A stretch of DNA of 64,000 bases from Pseudomonas fluorescens. GTDB lineage: Bacteria > Pseudomonadota > Gammaproteobacteria > Pseudomonadales > Pseudomonadaceae. Shown here piece after piece: positions 56,054 to 64,000 of the stretch. Positions within the stretch are counted from its first letter, which is position 1, and each line of letters opens with the position of its first letter. The stretch covers positions 514,303 to 578,302 of the forward strand of contig NZ_MOBX01000015.1 in the NCBI RefSeq assembly GCF_003732425.1. Reading direction: 5' to 3'. Under the pieces are notes generated by a model that was not told the origin of the DNA, did no database searches, and worked only from the letters and a program-made list of their open reading frames with translations. The position numbers were made by a program, and so were the translations under genes.

Positions 56054-57385
56054 ATGAAACCGTCGAAACTGCTATTGATCTGGCTGGCATTACTGCTGGT
56101 TATCGGCATTGTGCTGGGCACGTTGCGCACACTGGAGATCGACATCCCGGCGAGCCTGATGTCGATCAACTGGGGTTTGCTGCTGGCGCTGTTGGCTCTG
56201 GCGGCGCTGGATGCACTGCGCCTGCACCGGCTGCCAACACCGCGCATCACTCGACAGTTGCCGGGTAGTCTGGCACTGGGCCGCTGGGGTGAGGTGCGTC
56301 TGGAAGTCGAACATGACTTCAGCGAACCGATGCACATTGAACTGTTCGACCATCCACCAGAAGGCCTGAGTTTCGAAAACCTGCCGCTGTCGATCGAATT
56401 GCAACCCGGCCAGCGCAGCCTGCTCGGCTATCGCCTGCGCCCGCTCAAACGGGGTCATTTCAGCTATGCCCACTGCGAAGTCAACCTGCCCAGCCCATTG
56501 GGTTTGTGGTCAGGCAAACGCCTGCTCAACGTCAGCGACCAGACCCGCGTCTACCCCGACTTCGCCCGGCTCTATGGCGGTGAGCTGCTGGCGGTGGACA
56601 ACTGGCTCAGCCAGCTCGGTGTACGCCAGCGGCAACGTCGCGGCCAAGGGCTGGAATTCCATCAACTGCGCGAATTCCGTGAGGGCGACAGCCTGCGCCA
56701 GATCGACTGGAAAGCCACCGCGCGCCAACGCACGCCAATCGCCCGCGAGTACGAAGACGAACGCGATCAACAGATCATCTTGATGCTTGATTGCGGGCGG
56801 CAGATGCGCAGCCAGGACGGTGAGCTCTCGCACTTCGATCACGCGCTCAATGCCTGCCTGTTGCTCAGCTATGTGGCTCTGCGCCAGGGCGATGCGGTAG
56901 GCCTGTGCACATTCGCCTGCGACCAGCCGCGTTATCTGGCGCCGGTCAAAGGTAGTGGGCAACTGAACGTGCTGCTCAATGCGGTTTATGACCTTGAAAG
57001 CACACAGCGCCCCGCCGATTACCAGGCTGCGGCCAATCAACTGCTGGCCCGTCAAAAACGCCGGGCGCTGGTGGTGCTGGTAACCAACCTGCGCGATGAG
57101 GATGACGATGAATTGCTCAACGCCGTCAAGCGCCTGAGCCAGCAAAACCGGGTGCTGGTGGCGAGTCTGCGCGAAGAAACCCTCGACACCTTGCGCCATA
57201 CGCCAGTGCACACATTGCCCGAGGCGCTGGCCTATTGCGGGACGCTGAGATCCTTGAACGAACGAGCGGAACTCCATGAGCGTTTGAGCGCTCATGGAGT
57301 TGCAGTGGTGGATGTGCGGCCCGCTGAACTAGGGAGCAAGATGGTGGTGCGCTATATGAGCTGGAAGAAAGCTGGAAGCTTTTGA
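56054..57385 (+). CDS. DUF58 protein (VWA-like), MoxR partner
   Basis: 443-residue protein with two N-terminal helices (about residues 5-25 and 35-52), a beta-rich middle and the DUF58 core (GLEFHQLREFREGDSLRQIDWKATAR). It ends with a VWA-like domain (IILMLDCGRQMRS, degenerate MIDAS). It is normally co-transcribed with MoxR ATPases. The ATG at 56054 has AGGGAG seven bases upstream. It is the last gene of the cluster. Confidence 0.92.
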   Translation: MKPSKLLLIWLALLLVIGIVLGTLRTLEIDIPASLMSINWGLLLALLALAALDALRLHRLPTPRITRQLPGSLALGRWGEVRLEVEHDFSEPMHIELFDHPPEGLSFENLPLSIELQPGQRSLLGYRLRPLKRGHFSYAHCEVNLPSPLGLWSGKRLLNVSDQTRVYPDFARLYGGELLAVDNWLSQLGVRQRQRRGQGLEFHQLREFREGDSLRQIDWKATARQRTPIAREYEDERDQQIILMLDCGRQMRSQDGELSHFDHALNACLLLSYVALRQGDAVGLCTFACDQPRYLAPVKGSGQLNVLLNAVYDLESTQRPADYQAAANQLLARQKRRALVVLVTNLRDEDDDELLNAVKRLSQQNRVLVASLREETLDTLRHTPVHTLPEALAYCGTLRSLNERAELHERLSAHGVAVVDVRPAELGSKMVVRYMSWKKAGSF

Positions 57386-57398
57386 ATGAGAGCGTGGA

Positions 57399-57418
57399 CG
57401 TCCCGTAGCATCGGGACG
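57399..57418. terminator. Possible hairpin between the MoxR cluster and the Tc locus
   Basis: CGTCCCG...CGGGACG with a 6-base loop, between two convergent genes. No clear T tract, so it is only a candidate terminator. Confidence 0.4.
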
Positions 57419-57449
57419 CGCGCCGTTGGTTTTATCTCAATAGTCCGTA

Positions 57450-60400
57450 TTACAAAAGTATTTGCGTCCCGTCATAAAGATTATTGATCCTGAACTCTCT
57501 CAGTTGAGTACCTGCCGGGTACGTCGCGACCCCATTTTCCTGCGTGTATATATAATCGGATCCGCCTTGCCAGAATACCGAAACAAACACGCCAGACGCC
57601 GGCACGTTCAGGAACGTAGAAGTGGCCGTGATAGTAACCACGTTATAATTTTGGTCGAAGCCTCTTTTTGCTGTCACGGAGTTATGCCCAAGAGACATCG
57701 CCAATGGCTTCGTTGCCCATTGATGGTCCGCTTTGTTAAGAGTCAGCGAAAACACATCATTCCGCGTGCCATCTTTACAGTCCAATGTCCAGACCAACTC
57801 CTCCTTATCAAGGAGCTGTTCGACATCAAGCGCAGGGGTCAACACTATTCCAAGACTCTCAGCGCTCGCTCCCTCCCAGCCCAGTTTCACTTGGCTGCCA
57901 ATTAATCGACTGCCAGACTTTGCCTTGACGCGGATAGTATGTGTAGCGCCCAGGCAGGGATATACGTTACTGCCGAAACTTTCAGCGAAAGTATCGAAAG
58001 ACACTTCGAGTTCGGCACTGGCATCAAAGTCGATAATTTGGCCCTTCAACAAATGATCCGGCAATGTCTGGCTGGTAAATTTGAGGGTAAAAGCGTCGCT
58101 GGAAGAGGGGTCTGTCCAAACCGACCAGCGAACAGGACTACCGTCTAACTTACGGGACACACCCAATTCAGGAGAGAATCCGAGCCCGGCAGGTTCTGTC
58201 TCGGAATGATCTTCAAGTGCCAGTTCAGCCCAGGGAATCAACCAACTGTGAGGTCTGACACGCAACTCAAGTTCATTGGTAACACCGCGCAAAATCTTCA
58301 ACTCGCCACCGGCTAGATCCACCTCTTCACCATTGAGCCACAGCGTGAATTCCTGCAACCAAGTGTCCGCATTCGGAATTGCCGTGAATTTCATCGACCT
58401 GACCTCCCATCCCGCATAGCCGCCTTTCACAAAGGCGCGCAACCACCCTTCCTTAATGGGAGGTAGTCTGAATTTGACCCCGGACTTGCCAGTGTCATCG
58501 GTTTTTGTCGACGCGATCTTGATGCCCGGGTATTCCCATGCCACCTCAACATCAGCCAAAGGCTCGCCGGTTCTCGCGGAAACGACAACGACCTGCGCAG
58601 CTACTTCTGCGCCCGGATGACCACTTGGTTCATCACTTTGCAACGACCGGATTTCACAGGGCTCATTCAAATAAAACGGCAATGCAATCGACTCCGAATA
58701 CTGCGTCCCCCCTACCGCCGCATTTAACTCGAATGCTCCCGCTGTGGAAGGAACAAACCGAACGGACGCCACCCCATAAAAGTTGGTGGTAGCCGTCATT
58801 TCCCCCAAATCAGGACTGCGCCAAGTCACGACGACATCCGCCATGGGCTTGCCTGTCACTGCCGAAACGATCGTGATCTGCTCCGACACTTCATCGCCCC
58901 ACAGAAGCGTCTGCTTGACGCGCAAACGCTCGGCGATTTTCACCACTTGTTCGCCTTCCCCCAAAGACATCGCGTTGACGGGAGAAAGATTCGCCAGGCG
59001 GTCGGAGGCGAAGCACAGTCCGAAGCTGCCATCGTTCTCGGCGTTGACCATGAACTGGTAATCGAACCCTGCTTCGCTGAAGGGAAGCGGTTTGCCCAGT
59101 CCAGGCTCAAGGAAGCGCATGTTCAGTTGCTCGGGTCCGGTGCCGGTCATCCCCAGGGCAATCTGGTGCTTGAGCAATTCGCTGCCTGACTTTGCCTTGA
59201 CGCTGAGCGTGTAGGTACCAGTCCGCCGCGGGAAGCAGGTTTTTTCCCCCCACCGTACCGGATGCCCTTCAAAGCTGACCATCAGGTCGTCCCATGGATC
59301 GCTCGCCAGCGCCTTGACCGTGATATCACGAGACTCGTTGTGATCATCGAACAGGCTGGTGACCATTGCGATCACCGTATAGGTTCCGGCAGTCGTTGGC
59401 GTGAACGCGAAGCGGCTCCAGCCCTCGTCATCGGTCCGTTCATCCGAACCATGGTCATCAGCCCACCATTCGACGGTGACCCCGCTCACCGGCCGGCCGG
59501 TGAAGTGCGAACAGATCTGCGCCCACAGCAGCTGGGATTGTTGCCCGACGACAGGATCTACCGCCGATTCCTGCAGGATGTGGATCCTCACTTTGTTGTG
59601 ATTCAGTGCCATGGGTTTGGCGTGCGCGCGAAATTCCAGCTGTGGCAGTGCCAGTGTCAGGGCAAATCGACCGGGGCGCTCGCTGCGGGAAAAATCCAGT
59701 GTCCAGACCGCACCGCCATCATCCAGGACTTGTGGCAGATGCAGTTTCGGTTCGACGCTTGCCTCCAGTTCCTCGGCCGAGTCGCCCGACCACTCGCATG
59801 CGACCTCTAATCCCACCAGCGGACTCAGCTCATTGGGCAGGACTTTGAAACGGTGGCGCGTGCCCAGGCACGGGTACAGCACCTGGTCGTCCAGCGCTGC
59901 CGAGACCTGATCGAGCATCAGCTTCACTTCATCGTGCAAATCGACAGACAGCAACCGCCCGGATAACGCCTGGACGATTTCGACGCCATCAATGCGCAAC
60001 TGCAAATCGAACAGGCTGCTGACACTTTCAGCTCCCGCCCCGGATTCCAGCGTCCACAGCACGCCATCCGTCACCAGAGACCTGGGCACACCCAAGTCAG
60101 AGGGCACCAATCCGATCGGCGGTTCGACGCCGCGCCAATGCAGACTGATGTTTTTGCCAACCCACGCATCGGAAATCGGCTCAACCTTCAGCACATGGCT
60201 CTGTCCGCGCCGGCACAGCATCCCCAGCGAACTGAGCTCGACAGGCTTATTGTCGAGCAGAATCCTCACCGCGCTTTTCCAGGGGCTGCTTGCAATGGCG
60301 TTGACGGCAAAGGCTTGATCGATCGAGTCGGCTTCGGGGTATGCCTTGATTTTCGCCGTGACGGTCAACTCTCCGGCAGCCGCCGGCGTATACAGCAGGC

Positions 60401-62102
60401 TCGCCCAGCCACCGGCACCGGTCCTGCTCTGCACGACCCTTTCAGGGGTGTGCCAGTCGACGTACGCATTGATGACCGGTTCTCCCGCACCAGAGTCGGT
60501 CGCATGCAGCACCTGCACTCGCAGCAGCACACTTTCCTGTTCGTCAACGACGGGCGACTTGTTGGCTTCAAACGTGCGCCCGACCTTCACCCGATTGCGC
60601 GCCAGTGACATCGGTTTGAGCGGTGAGCGAAGCTTGAGCTTGGAGCACGCCAGAGACAGCTGAAAGAGGCCATCGAGCTGGTCGGCGCTGGTCAGCGTCC
60701 ACAGCGGCGCGCCGTCGTCGACGGGCACCGGACTTCCCAGGTCAGGGCTGACGTCAACACCGAGTTGGTCAAGGGAATCACCGGCGGCATACAACTTCAA
60801 TGTGGTGCCGGCGAATGGGCTACCTGTCGGCACATCCAGTCGAATCTCATGCGCGCTGCCGCGGTTCGGATAGCCTTGCGTTTCCCACGGCGTCCGTTCG
60901 TCGCCCACGACGGTGTTCAGCGCCTTCCACGGGTCGGACTGCAGCACTTTGACCTGAAACTCGCGGGTAACGACACCGCTGGCGTAATAAGGGCTGGCCA
61001 CCGACGCCGTGAGCACAAAATCGCCGGCAGCCTCGGGCACAAAGGTATACCCACACCAGCCGTCATCCTGACTGACCACTGCAGCCTGCACACCCGATCC
61101 TTCAACCGTCCAGTTCACGGTCTGGCCCGCAACAGGCTGACCGGTGTAATACGACACCACTTGCACGCCCAGGTCGACCGACTGCGCATACTCGAACACC
61201 GGGTAATAGGCCGCTTCCTGCTCATTGGTGAAGCCCAGCCGGTGATGACCCAGCGAGACAGGAATCCGGTAGGCCTCGGCGGTATAGCGGTTGTGCAGGG
61301 ACAGTTCAAACTCGTAGCGCCTCTGATCATCGATCCAGGGGCAATCGATCAGCCAGTTTTCACTCAGCGCCTGGTTGACGCCCCAGTCGGGCGCTGCCGT
61401 GACGGCCTCCAGCGGGTTGCCGTTCGCCGTCAGCGAACAGTCGGTGCCTATCCAGGCATTTCCAGGTTCGGGCACGAACGTCAGCCGGTGCGCCTGGCCC
61501 AGCGATGTCGTCCCCAGGCACAGGTACAACGTGCTACCGGGTGCCACGGTCTGTTCATCGAATTGCATTGAAGCCAGCTTCAAAGGGGCCAGTTCCAACA
61601 GCAGCTTGATCCGGGTAATGCGCAGGTTCGATATAAAGTCCGAAGGGGCATTCTTCGGGCTCACGATGCGTATCTTGATCTTTTCATTCTGCTCGACCGG
61701 AAGATCGAGCTTCAGTTCGTAAGCAATGGGGTTGAATACCAGTGGTTGCCCGGCAGTGGCGGGACTCTGGCCTTGCTTCCGAGCGGATGCCGGTTTGAGT
61801 TCAATACTGCATAACTCTTCTCCATCCCCCTCACCCTTGAAAATGCGTAGCCAGCCCGGCTGCTCATGGGCCACCTCACAAAGAAAGCTCAGCGTGTAGT
61901 GCGCGTCATTGCCTTGCGACCTGGGGATGGAAATGATCTGTTCGGCGTAACCTTCGTTCGTGGCCTCCAGAACGTTGATCGGTAAATCCTGATAAGTCTC
62001 ACGTGAAATGTCGACATAGCCCTGGTAGTGCCAGCCTTCCAGTGTTACGAAGTCACCACTCACCACCAGATTTTCATTCGCATAAATGACAGTCCCGCTC
62101 AT
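57450..62102 (-). CDS. Giant Ig-like repeat protein coupled to a TcA toxin gene
   Basis: 1550-residue protein with no signal peptide or membrane segment. Residues ~1-160 resemble a jelly-roll carbohydrate-binding domain (LVVSGDFVTLEGWHYQGYVDI). Then two module types alternate: ~95-residue units with a YPCLGT-x-H start, LGVxVxPxLG and WTLxx endings (about seven copies), and ~90-residue Big_1/invasin-like Ig units (VSYYTGQPVAGQTVNWT...DDGWCGYTFVPEAAGDFVLTA; about six copies). SDPW-type linkers recur between them. It starts at an ATGA overlap with the TcA gene, with GGGAG nine bases upstream. Function is unknown; an adhesin-like or toxin-shielding role is inference. Confidence 0.88.
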   Translation of the reverse strand: MSGTVIYANENLVVSGDFVTLEGWHYQGYVDISRETYQDLPINVLEATNEGYAEQIISIPRSQGNDAHYTLSFLCEVAHEQPGWLRIFKGEGDGEELCSIELKPASARKQGQSPATAGQPLVFNPIAYELKLDLPVEQNEKIKIRIVSPKNAPSDFISNLRITRIKLLLELAPLKLASMQFDEQTVAPGSTLYLCLGTTSLGQAHRLTFVPEPGNAWIGTDCSLTANGNPLEAVTAAPDWGVNQALSENWLIDCPWIDDQRRYEFELSLHNRYTAEAYRIPVSLGHHRLGFTNEQEAAYYPVFEYAQSVDLGVQVVSYYTGQPVAGQTVNWTVEGSGVQAAVVSQDDGWCGYTFVPEAAGDFVLTASVASPYYASGVVTREFQVKVLQSDPWKALNTVVGDERTPWETQGYPNRGSAHEIRLDVPTGSPFAGTTLKLYAAGDSLDQLGVDVSPDLGSPVPVDDGAPLWTLTSADQLDGLFQLSLACSKLKLRSPLKPMSLARNRVKVGRTFEANKSPVVDEQESVLLRVQVLHATDSGAGEPVINAYVDWHTPERVVQSRTGAGGWASLLYTPAAAGELTVTAKIKAYPEADSIDQAFAVNAIASSPWKSAVRILLDNKPVELSSLGMLCRRGQSHVLKVEPISDAWVGKNISLHWRGVEPPIGLVPSDLGVPRSLVTDGVLWTLESGAGAESVSSLFDLQLRIDGVEIVQALSGRLLSVDLHDEVKLMLDQVSAALDDQVLYPCLGTRHRFKVLPNELSPLVGLEVACEWSGDSAEELEASVEPKLHLPQVLDDGGAVWTLDFSRSERPGRFALTLALPQLEFRAHAKPMALNHNKVRIHILQESAVDPVVGQQSQLLWAQICSHFTGRPVSGVTVEWWADDHGSDERTDDEGWSRFAFTPTTAGTYTVIAMVTSLFDDHNESRDITVKALASDPWDDLMVSFEGHPVRWGEKTCFPRRTGTYTLSVKAKSGSELLKHQIALGMTGTGPEQLNMRFLEPGLGKPLPFSEAGFDYQFMVNAENDGSFGLCFASDRLANLSPVNAMSLGEGEQVVKIAERLRVKQTLLWGDEVSEQITIVSAVTGKPMADVVVTWRSPDLGEMTATTNFYGVASVRFVPSTAGAFELNAAVGGTQYSESIALPFYLNEPCEIRSLQSDEPSGHPGAEVAAQVVVVSARTGEPLADVEVAWEYPGIKIASTKTDDTGKSGVKFRLPPIKEGWLRAFVKGGYAGWEVRSMKFTAIPNADTWLQEFTLWLNGEEVDLAGGELKILRGVTNELELRVRPHSWLIPWAELALEDHSETEPAGLGFSPELGVSRKLDGSPVRWSVWTDPSSSDAFTLKFTSQTLPDHLLKGQIIDFDASAELEVSFDTFAESFGSNVYPCLGATHTIRVKAKSGSRLIGSQVKLGWEGASAESLGIVLTPALDVEQLLDKEELVWTLDCKDGTRNDVFSLTLNKADHQWATKPLAMSLGHNSVTAKRGFDQNYNVVTITATSTFLNVPASGVFVSVFWQGGSDYIYTQENGVATYPAGTQLREFRINNLYDGTQILL

Positions 62103-64000
62103 GATCGCGCACTCCCTTGCCCGGTTATTTTGCTGCGTTTTTTCTCAATCCCGTCGACCAGATCAGTGACCTTGCTGACAAATGGCGGTGCGCCGACTTT
62201 GGCCGTGAAGCGAAGCCGTATGATGATGTCCGTCATCGACCGCAGGATCGCCGCTTGCGCCGGAGCTTCCGGTCGAGGGAAATTCAGCCTCCAGCACGAC
62301 ACCGCGCCGGTATTTTCGAAAGGATTGAGCAAGCCTTCATCGGGCTTCATCGCCGCCATGCCGTTGTCGGCGATGCCCATCGACAACGCAATTTGCTGAC
62401 CGCTGCGCAGATTGAACACCACATCGGACGGCACATTATCGGTCGGCTCATGCAGGTACAGCACCGATTGCGTCGTGGCCCGTACCGCCGTTTTGCTGCC
62501 AAGTTGCATCAGAGTGGCGGACACATTCTCATAAGGGCCGACCAGCACCGGTAAATCGATTTCCATTGAGCTGATCTGACGGCAGTAGTGTCCCGGATGG
62601 CTGCGATCAAACATCAGTTGTGTCAGACAGAAATCCAGCGAGCCGGTGAGTTTCAAATGCGCCAGGGCCGTTGCCCATCGCGTGAAACCCGTCTGTGGGT
62701 CGATCTCATCATCAAACAGTTTGCTCAGGGATACGGTGTGTACCAACTCCAGGCGTCGCTCGTGCCGTTGCAGGTATTCGCGTTCCAGGCCCAGCAAAAA
62801 GGCACGCAATTGCTCGCCAGCCGTCAAGCCATGTCGCTGATCAAGCCACACCTGCGGCAAAGGCGCGATCGAATCGTAATCCGCGGTTTCGGCACTCAGC
62901 GAGTTCTGTGCGGTAATGCACAGACTGACGACCGCGTCGTAAGCCTGATAATGCAAGGCCTTGAGCTGGCCGAGCATCCAGCCGTACAGCTCGGAGCGCG
63001 TGGCGCGTTGTTTCAGATAGTTGTACAGGATCAACGCCTGACTGTTGGCGCGCAGCGTTTGCTCAAGGGAGGTGCGGGCTGCGCTGGCGGCATGCCGCTG
63101 CGCTTCGATTTGGCCGTTGATCGACTCCACTTCCGCCACTGCCAATCGATGTTGCAGTCCCCATTCATTGCGGCGTCGGCGGTAAGCTTCGGTGGTTGCC
63201 TTCTTGTCGGCGTCCAACTGCTCCACCGCTGCGGAGATACCCAGGCCGAAACTGATGGCTTCAAGTGTCTGATCTAGGCGATGGCCACCGTTGGACATTC
63301 CCAGAATATTCGGCACGGAAGCAATCACGGCTGCGGCAGGCTTGAGATAAGAGGACGCCAGCGACAGATTTTTGGAGCGATACAGGCTGTCCATGACTTC
63401 GTATTCGACGGCCGACACGTTTTCGTCATAGTTCTTCTTGTACGTATCGGCGCGTTGCTGCGCCACCGCCCGACTCAGTTCAAGTGCTGCCACGCTCGCG
63501 TCGAGTTGAGCGATGGATTGCTCCTGCATGGTCTGGGCGAAAGCGCTCAATTCCACCAGATGAGTCTGTTGCAACTCTTCCTGTTCGGCGCGATCACGGC
63601 GTTCCAGCAGGTTCAGCACCTGACTGCCGTAATCCTGCAGAGCCTGCACCGCACGCAGTGCCGCTTCGTAGCTGACCCGCCAGCGGAACGCATTGACCTG
63701 TACCCGACCGCCCATCGGCCTTGGGCCGGCTCCGGTACCGGCGGCCAGATCGCGCAGCAACTGATTCGGGTCGGTGGGCGGACTGAACAGCGGGATCGAC
63801 ATCGGCTTGCCGTCGAGGGTGAGGAAGTTGCGCAGGTTATCCAAACGCTGCCCGGGGCCGGCAAACAGATCCAGCAACGTTTGATTGACCGGTACTTTGA
63901 ACGGCCCGGCCGCCAGCATTCCCAGCAGGGGCGCAACGCTGGAGCCCGACGGGACGTCCGCGAGGCTGTAGTCCATCGTCTGTTCAAATGCTTCAAGCTC
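62099..64000 (-). CDS. Tc-toxin subunit A, C-terminal part (start outside window)
   Basis: Insecticidal toxin complex A subunit. The frame is open to the window edge, giving ~633 residues. It starts in the linker (EQTMDYSLADV), then a long alpha-helical pore channel (LQDYGSQVLNLLERRDRAEQEELQQ... and YRRRRNEWGLQHRLAVAEVESINGQIEAQ), and a membrane-entry tip between (SYLKPAAAVIASVPNILGMSNGGHRLDQT). The C-terminal TcB-binding domain follows (SSMEIDLPVLVGPYENVSATLMQLG...GAVSCWRLNFPRPE...LRSMTDIIIRLRFTA). All parts are in frame and look intact. It is followed with 4-base overlap by the Ig-repeat gene instead of tcB. Confidence 0.93.
   Translation of the reverse strand, partial: ELEAFEQTMDYSLADVPSGSSVAPLLGMLAAGPFKVPVNQTLLDLFAGPGQRLDNLRNFLTLDGKPMSIPLFSPPTDPNQLLRDLAAGTGAGPRPMGGRVQVNAFRWRVSYEAALRAVQALQDYGSQVLNLLERRDRAEQEELQQTHLVELSAFAQTMQEQSIAQLDASVAALELSRAVAQQRADTYKKNYDENVSAVEYEVMDSLYRSKNLSLASSYLKPAAAVIASVPNILGMSNGGHRLDQTLEAISFGLGISAAVEQLDADKKATTEAYRRRRNEWGLQHRLAVAEVESINGQIEAQRHAASAARTSLEQTLRANSQALILYNYLKQRATRSELYGWMLGQLKALHYQAYDAVVSLCITAQNSLSAETADYDSIAPLPQVWLDQRHGLTAGEQLRAFLLGLEREYLQRHERRLELVHTVSLSKLFDDEIDPQTGFTRWATALAHLKLTGSLDFCLTQLMFDRSHPGHYCRQISSMEIDLPVLVGPYENVSATLMQLGSKTAVRATTQSVLYLHEPTDNVPSDVVFNLRSGQQIALSMGIADNGMAAMKPDEGLLNPFENTGAVSCWRLNFPRPEAPAQAAILRSMTDIIIRLRFTAKVGAPPFVSKVTDLVDGIEKKRSKITGQGSARS

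Overview
The window looks like a stretch of chromosome from the Pseudomonas fluorescens group. The evidence is the tol-pal/oprL, ruv, queCE and mvaT-sbcB-purU gene orders typical of Pseudomonas, an OprD-family porin, an MvaT-type H-NS analogue, a PctA-like chemoreceptor, and six copies of a REP pair whose arm begins GTGGGAGCGAGCCTGCTCGC. This assignment is inference from gene content and order; no search was run.

Layout. 1-7.9 kb: glycine/serine catabolism. A sigma-54 enhancer-binding regulator (GcsR-like, 5' end cut by the window edge) faces gcvH-gcvP-sdaA-gcvT behind a -24/-12 promoter and tandem operator-like palindromes. 8-10.3 kb: a cold-shock gene, an RDD membrane protein and nadA (quinolinate synthase). 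10.5-25.9 kb: a long, mostly minus-strand housekeeping block with tRNA-Lys, queC-queE, cpoB-pal-tolB-tolA-tolR-tolQ-ybgC, ruvB-ruvA-ruvC, yebC, aspS, an FmdB zinc ribbon, a ribbon-helix-helix protein, dps, slyX and a HIT protein, plus a plus-strand membrane-anchored cold-shock-domain protein. 26.7-40.2 kb: an OprD-type porin, mscS, yajQ, a PanE-like reductase, an orphan sensor kinase coupled to a cobalamin adenosyltransferase, a Nudix/ThiE-like fusion, a GST, argJ, secA and dciA.

40.3-50.4 kb: a HerA/DUF853 ATPase, a PctA-like amino-acid chemoreceptor, a coupled glycosyltransferase-deacetylase-flippase-like trio, a small acidic protein, purU, mvaT and sbcB. 50.6-57.4 kb: six tightly packed genes (RDD, SpoIIM, DUF4129, DUF4350, MoxR ATPase, DUF58) that probably form one membrane-associated AAA+ chaperone/remodelling system. 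57.4-64.0 kb: the accessory end. On the minus strand, the C-terminal ~630 residues of a Tc-toxin A subunit (pore helix, membrane tip and TcB-binding domain) are translationally coupled to a 1550-residue protein built from alternating Ig-like (Big_1-like) and novel beta-type repeats. No TcB/TcC gene follows within the window. This pair is the best candidate for an undescribed system.

Most genes overlap or abut within operons (TGATG, ATGA and GTGA junctions are common), intrinsic terminators are clear, and intergenic gaps carry three families of short inverted repeats. I see no insertion sequence, phage gene, CRISPR array or rRNA.
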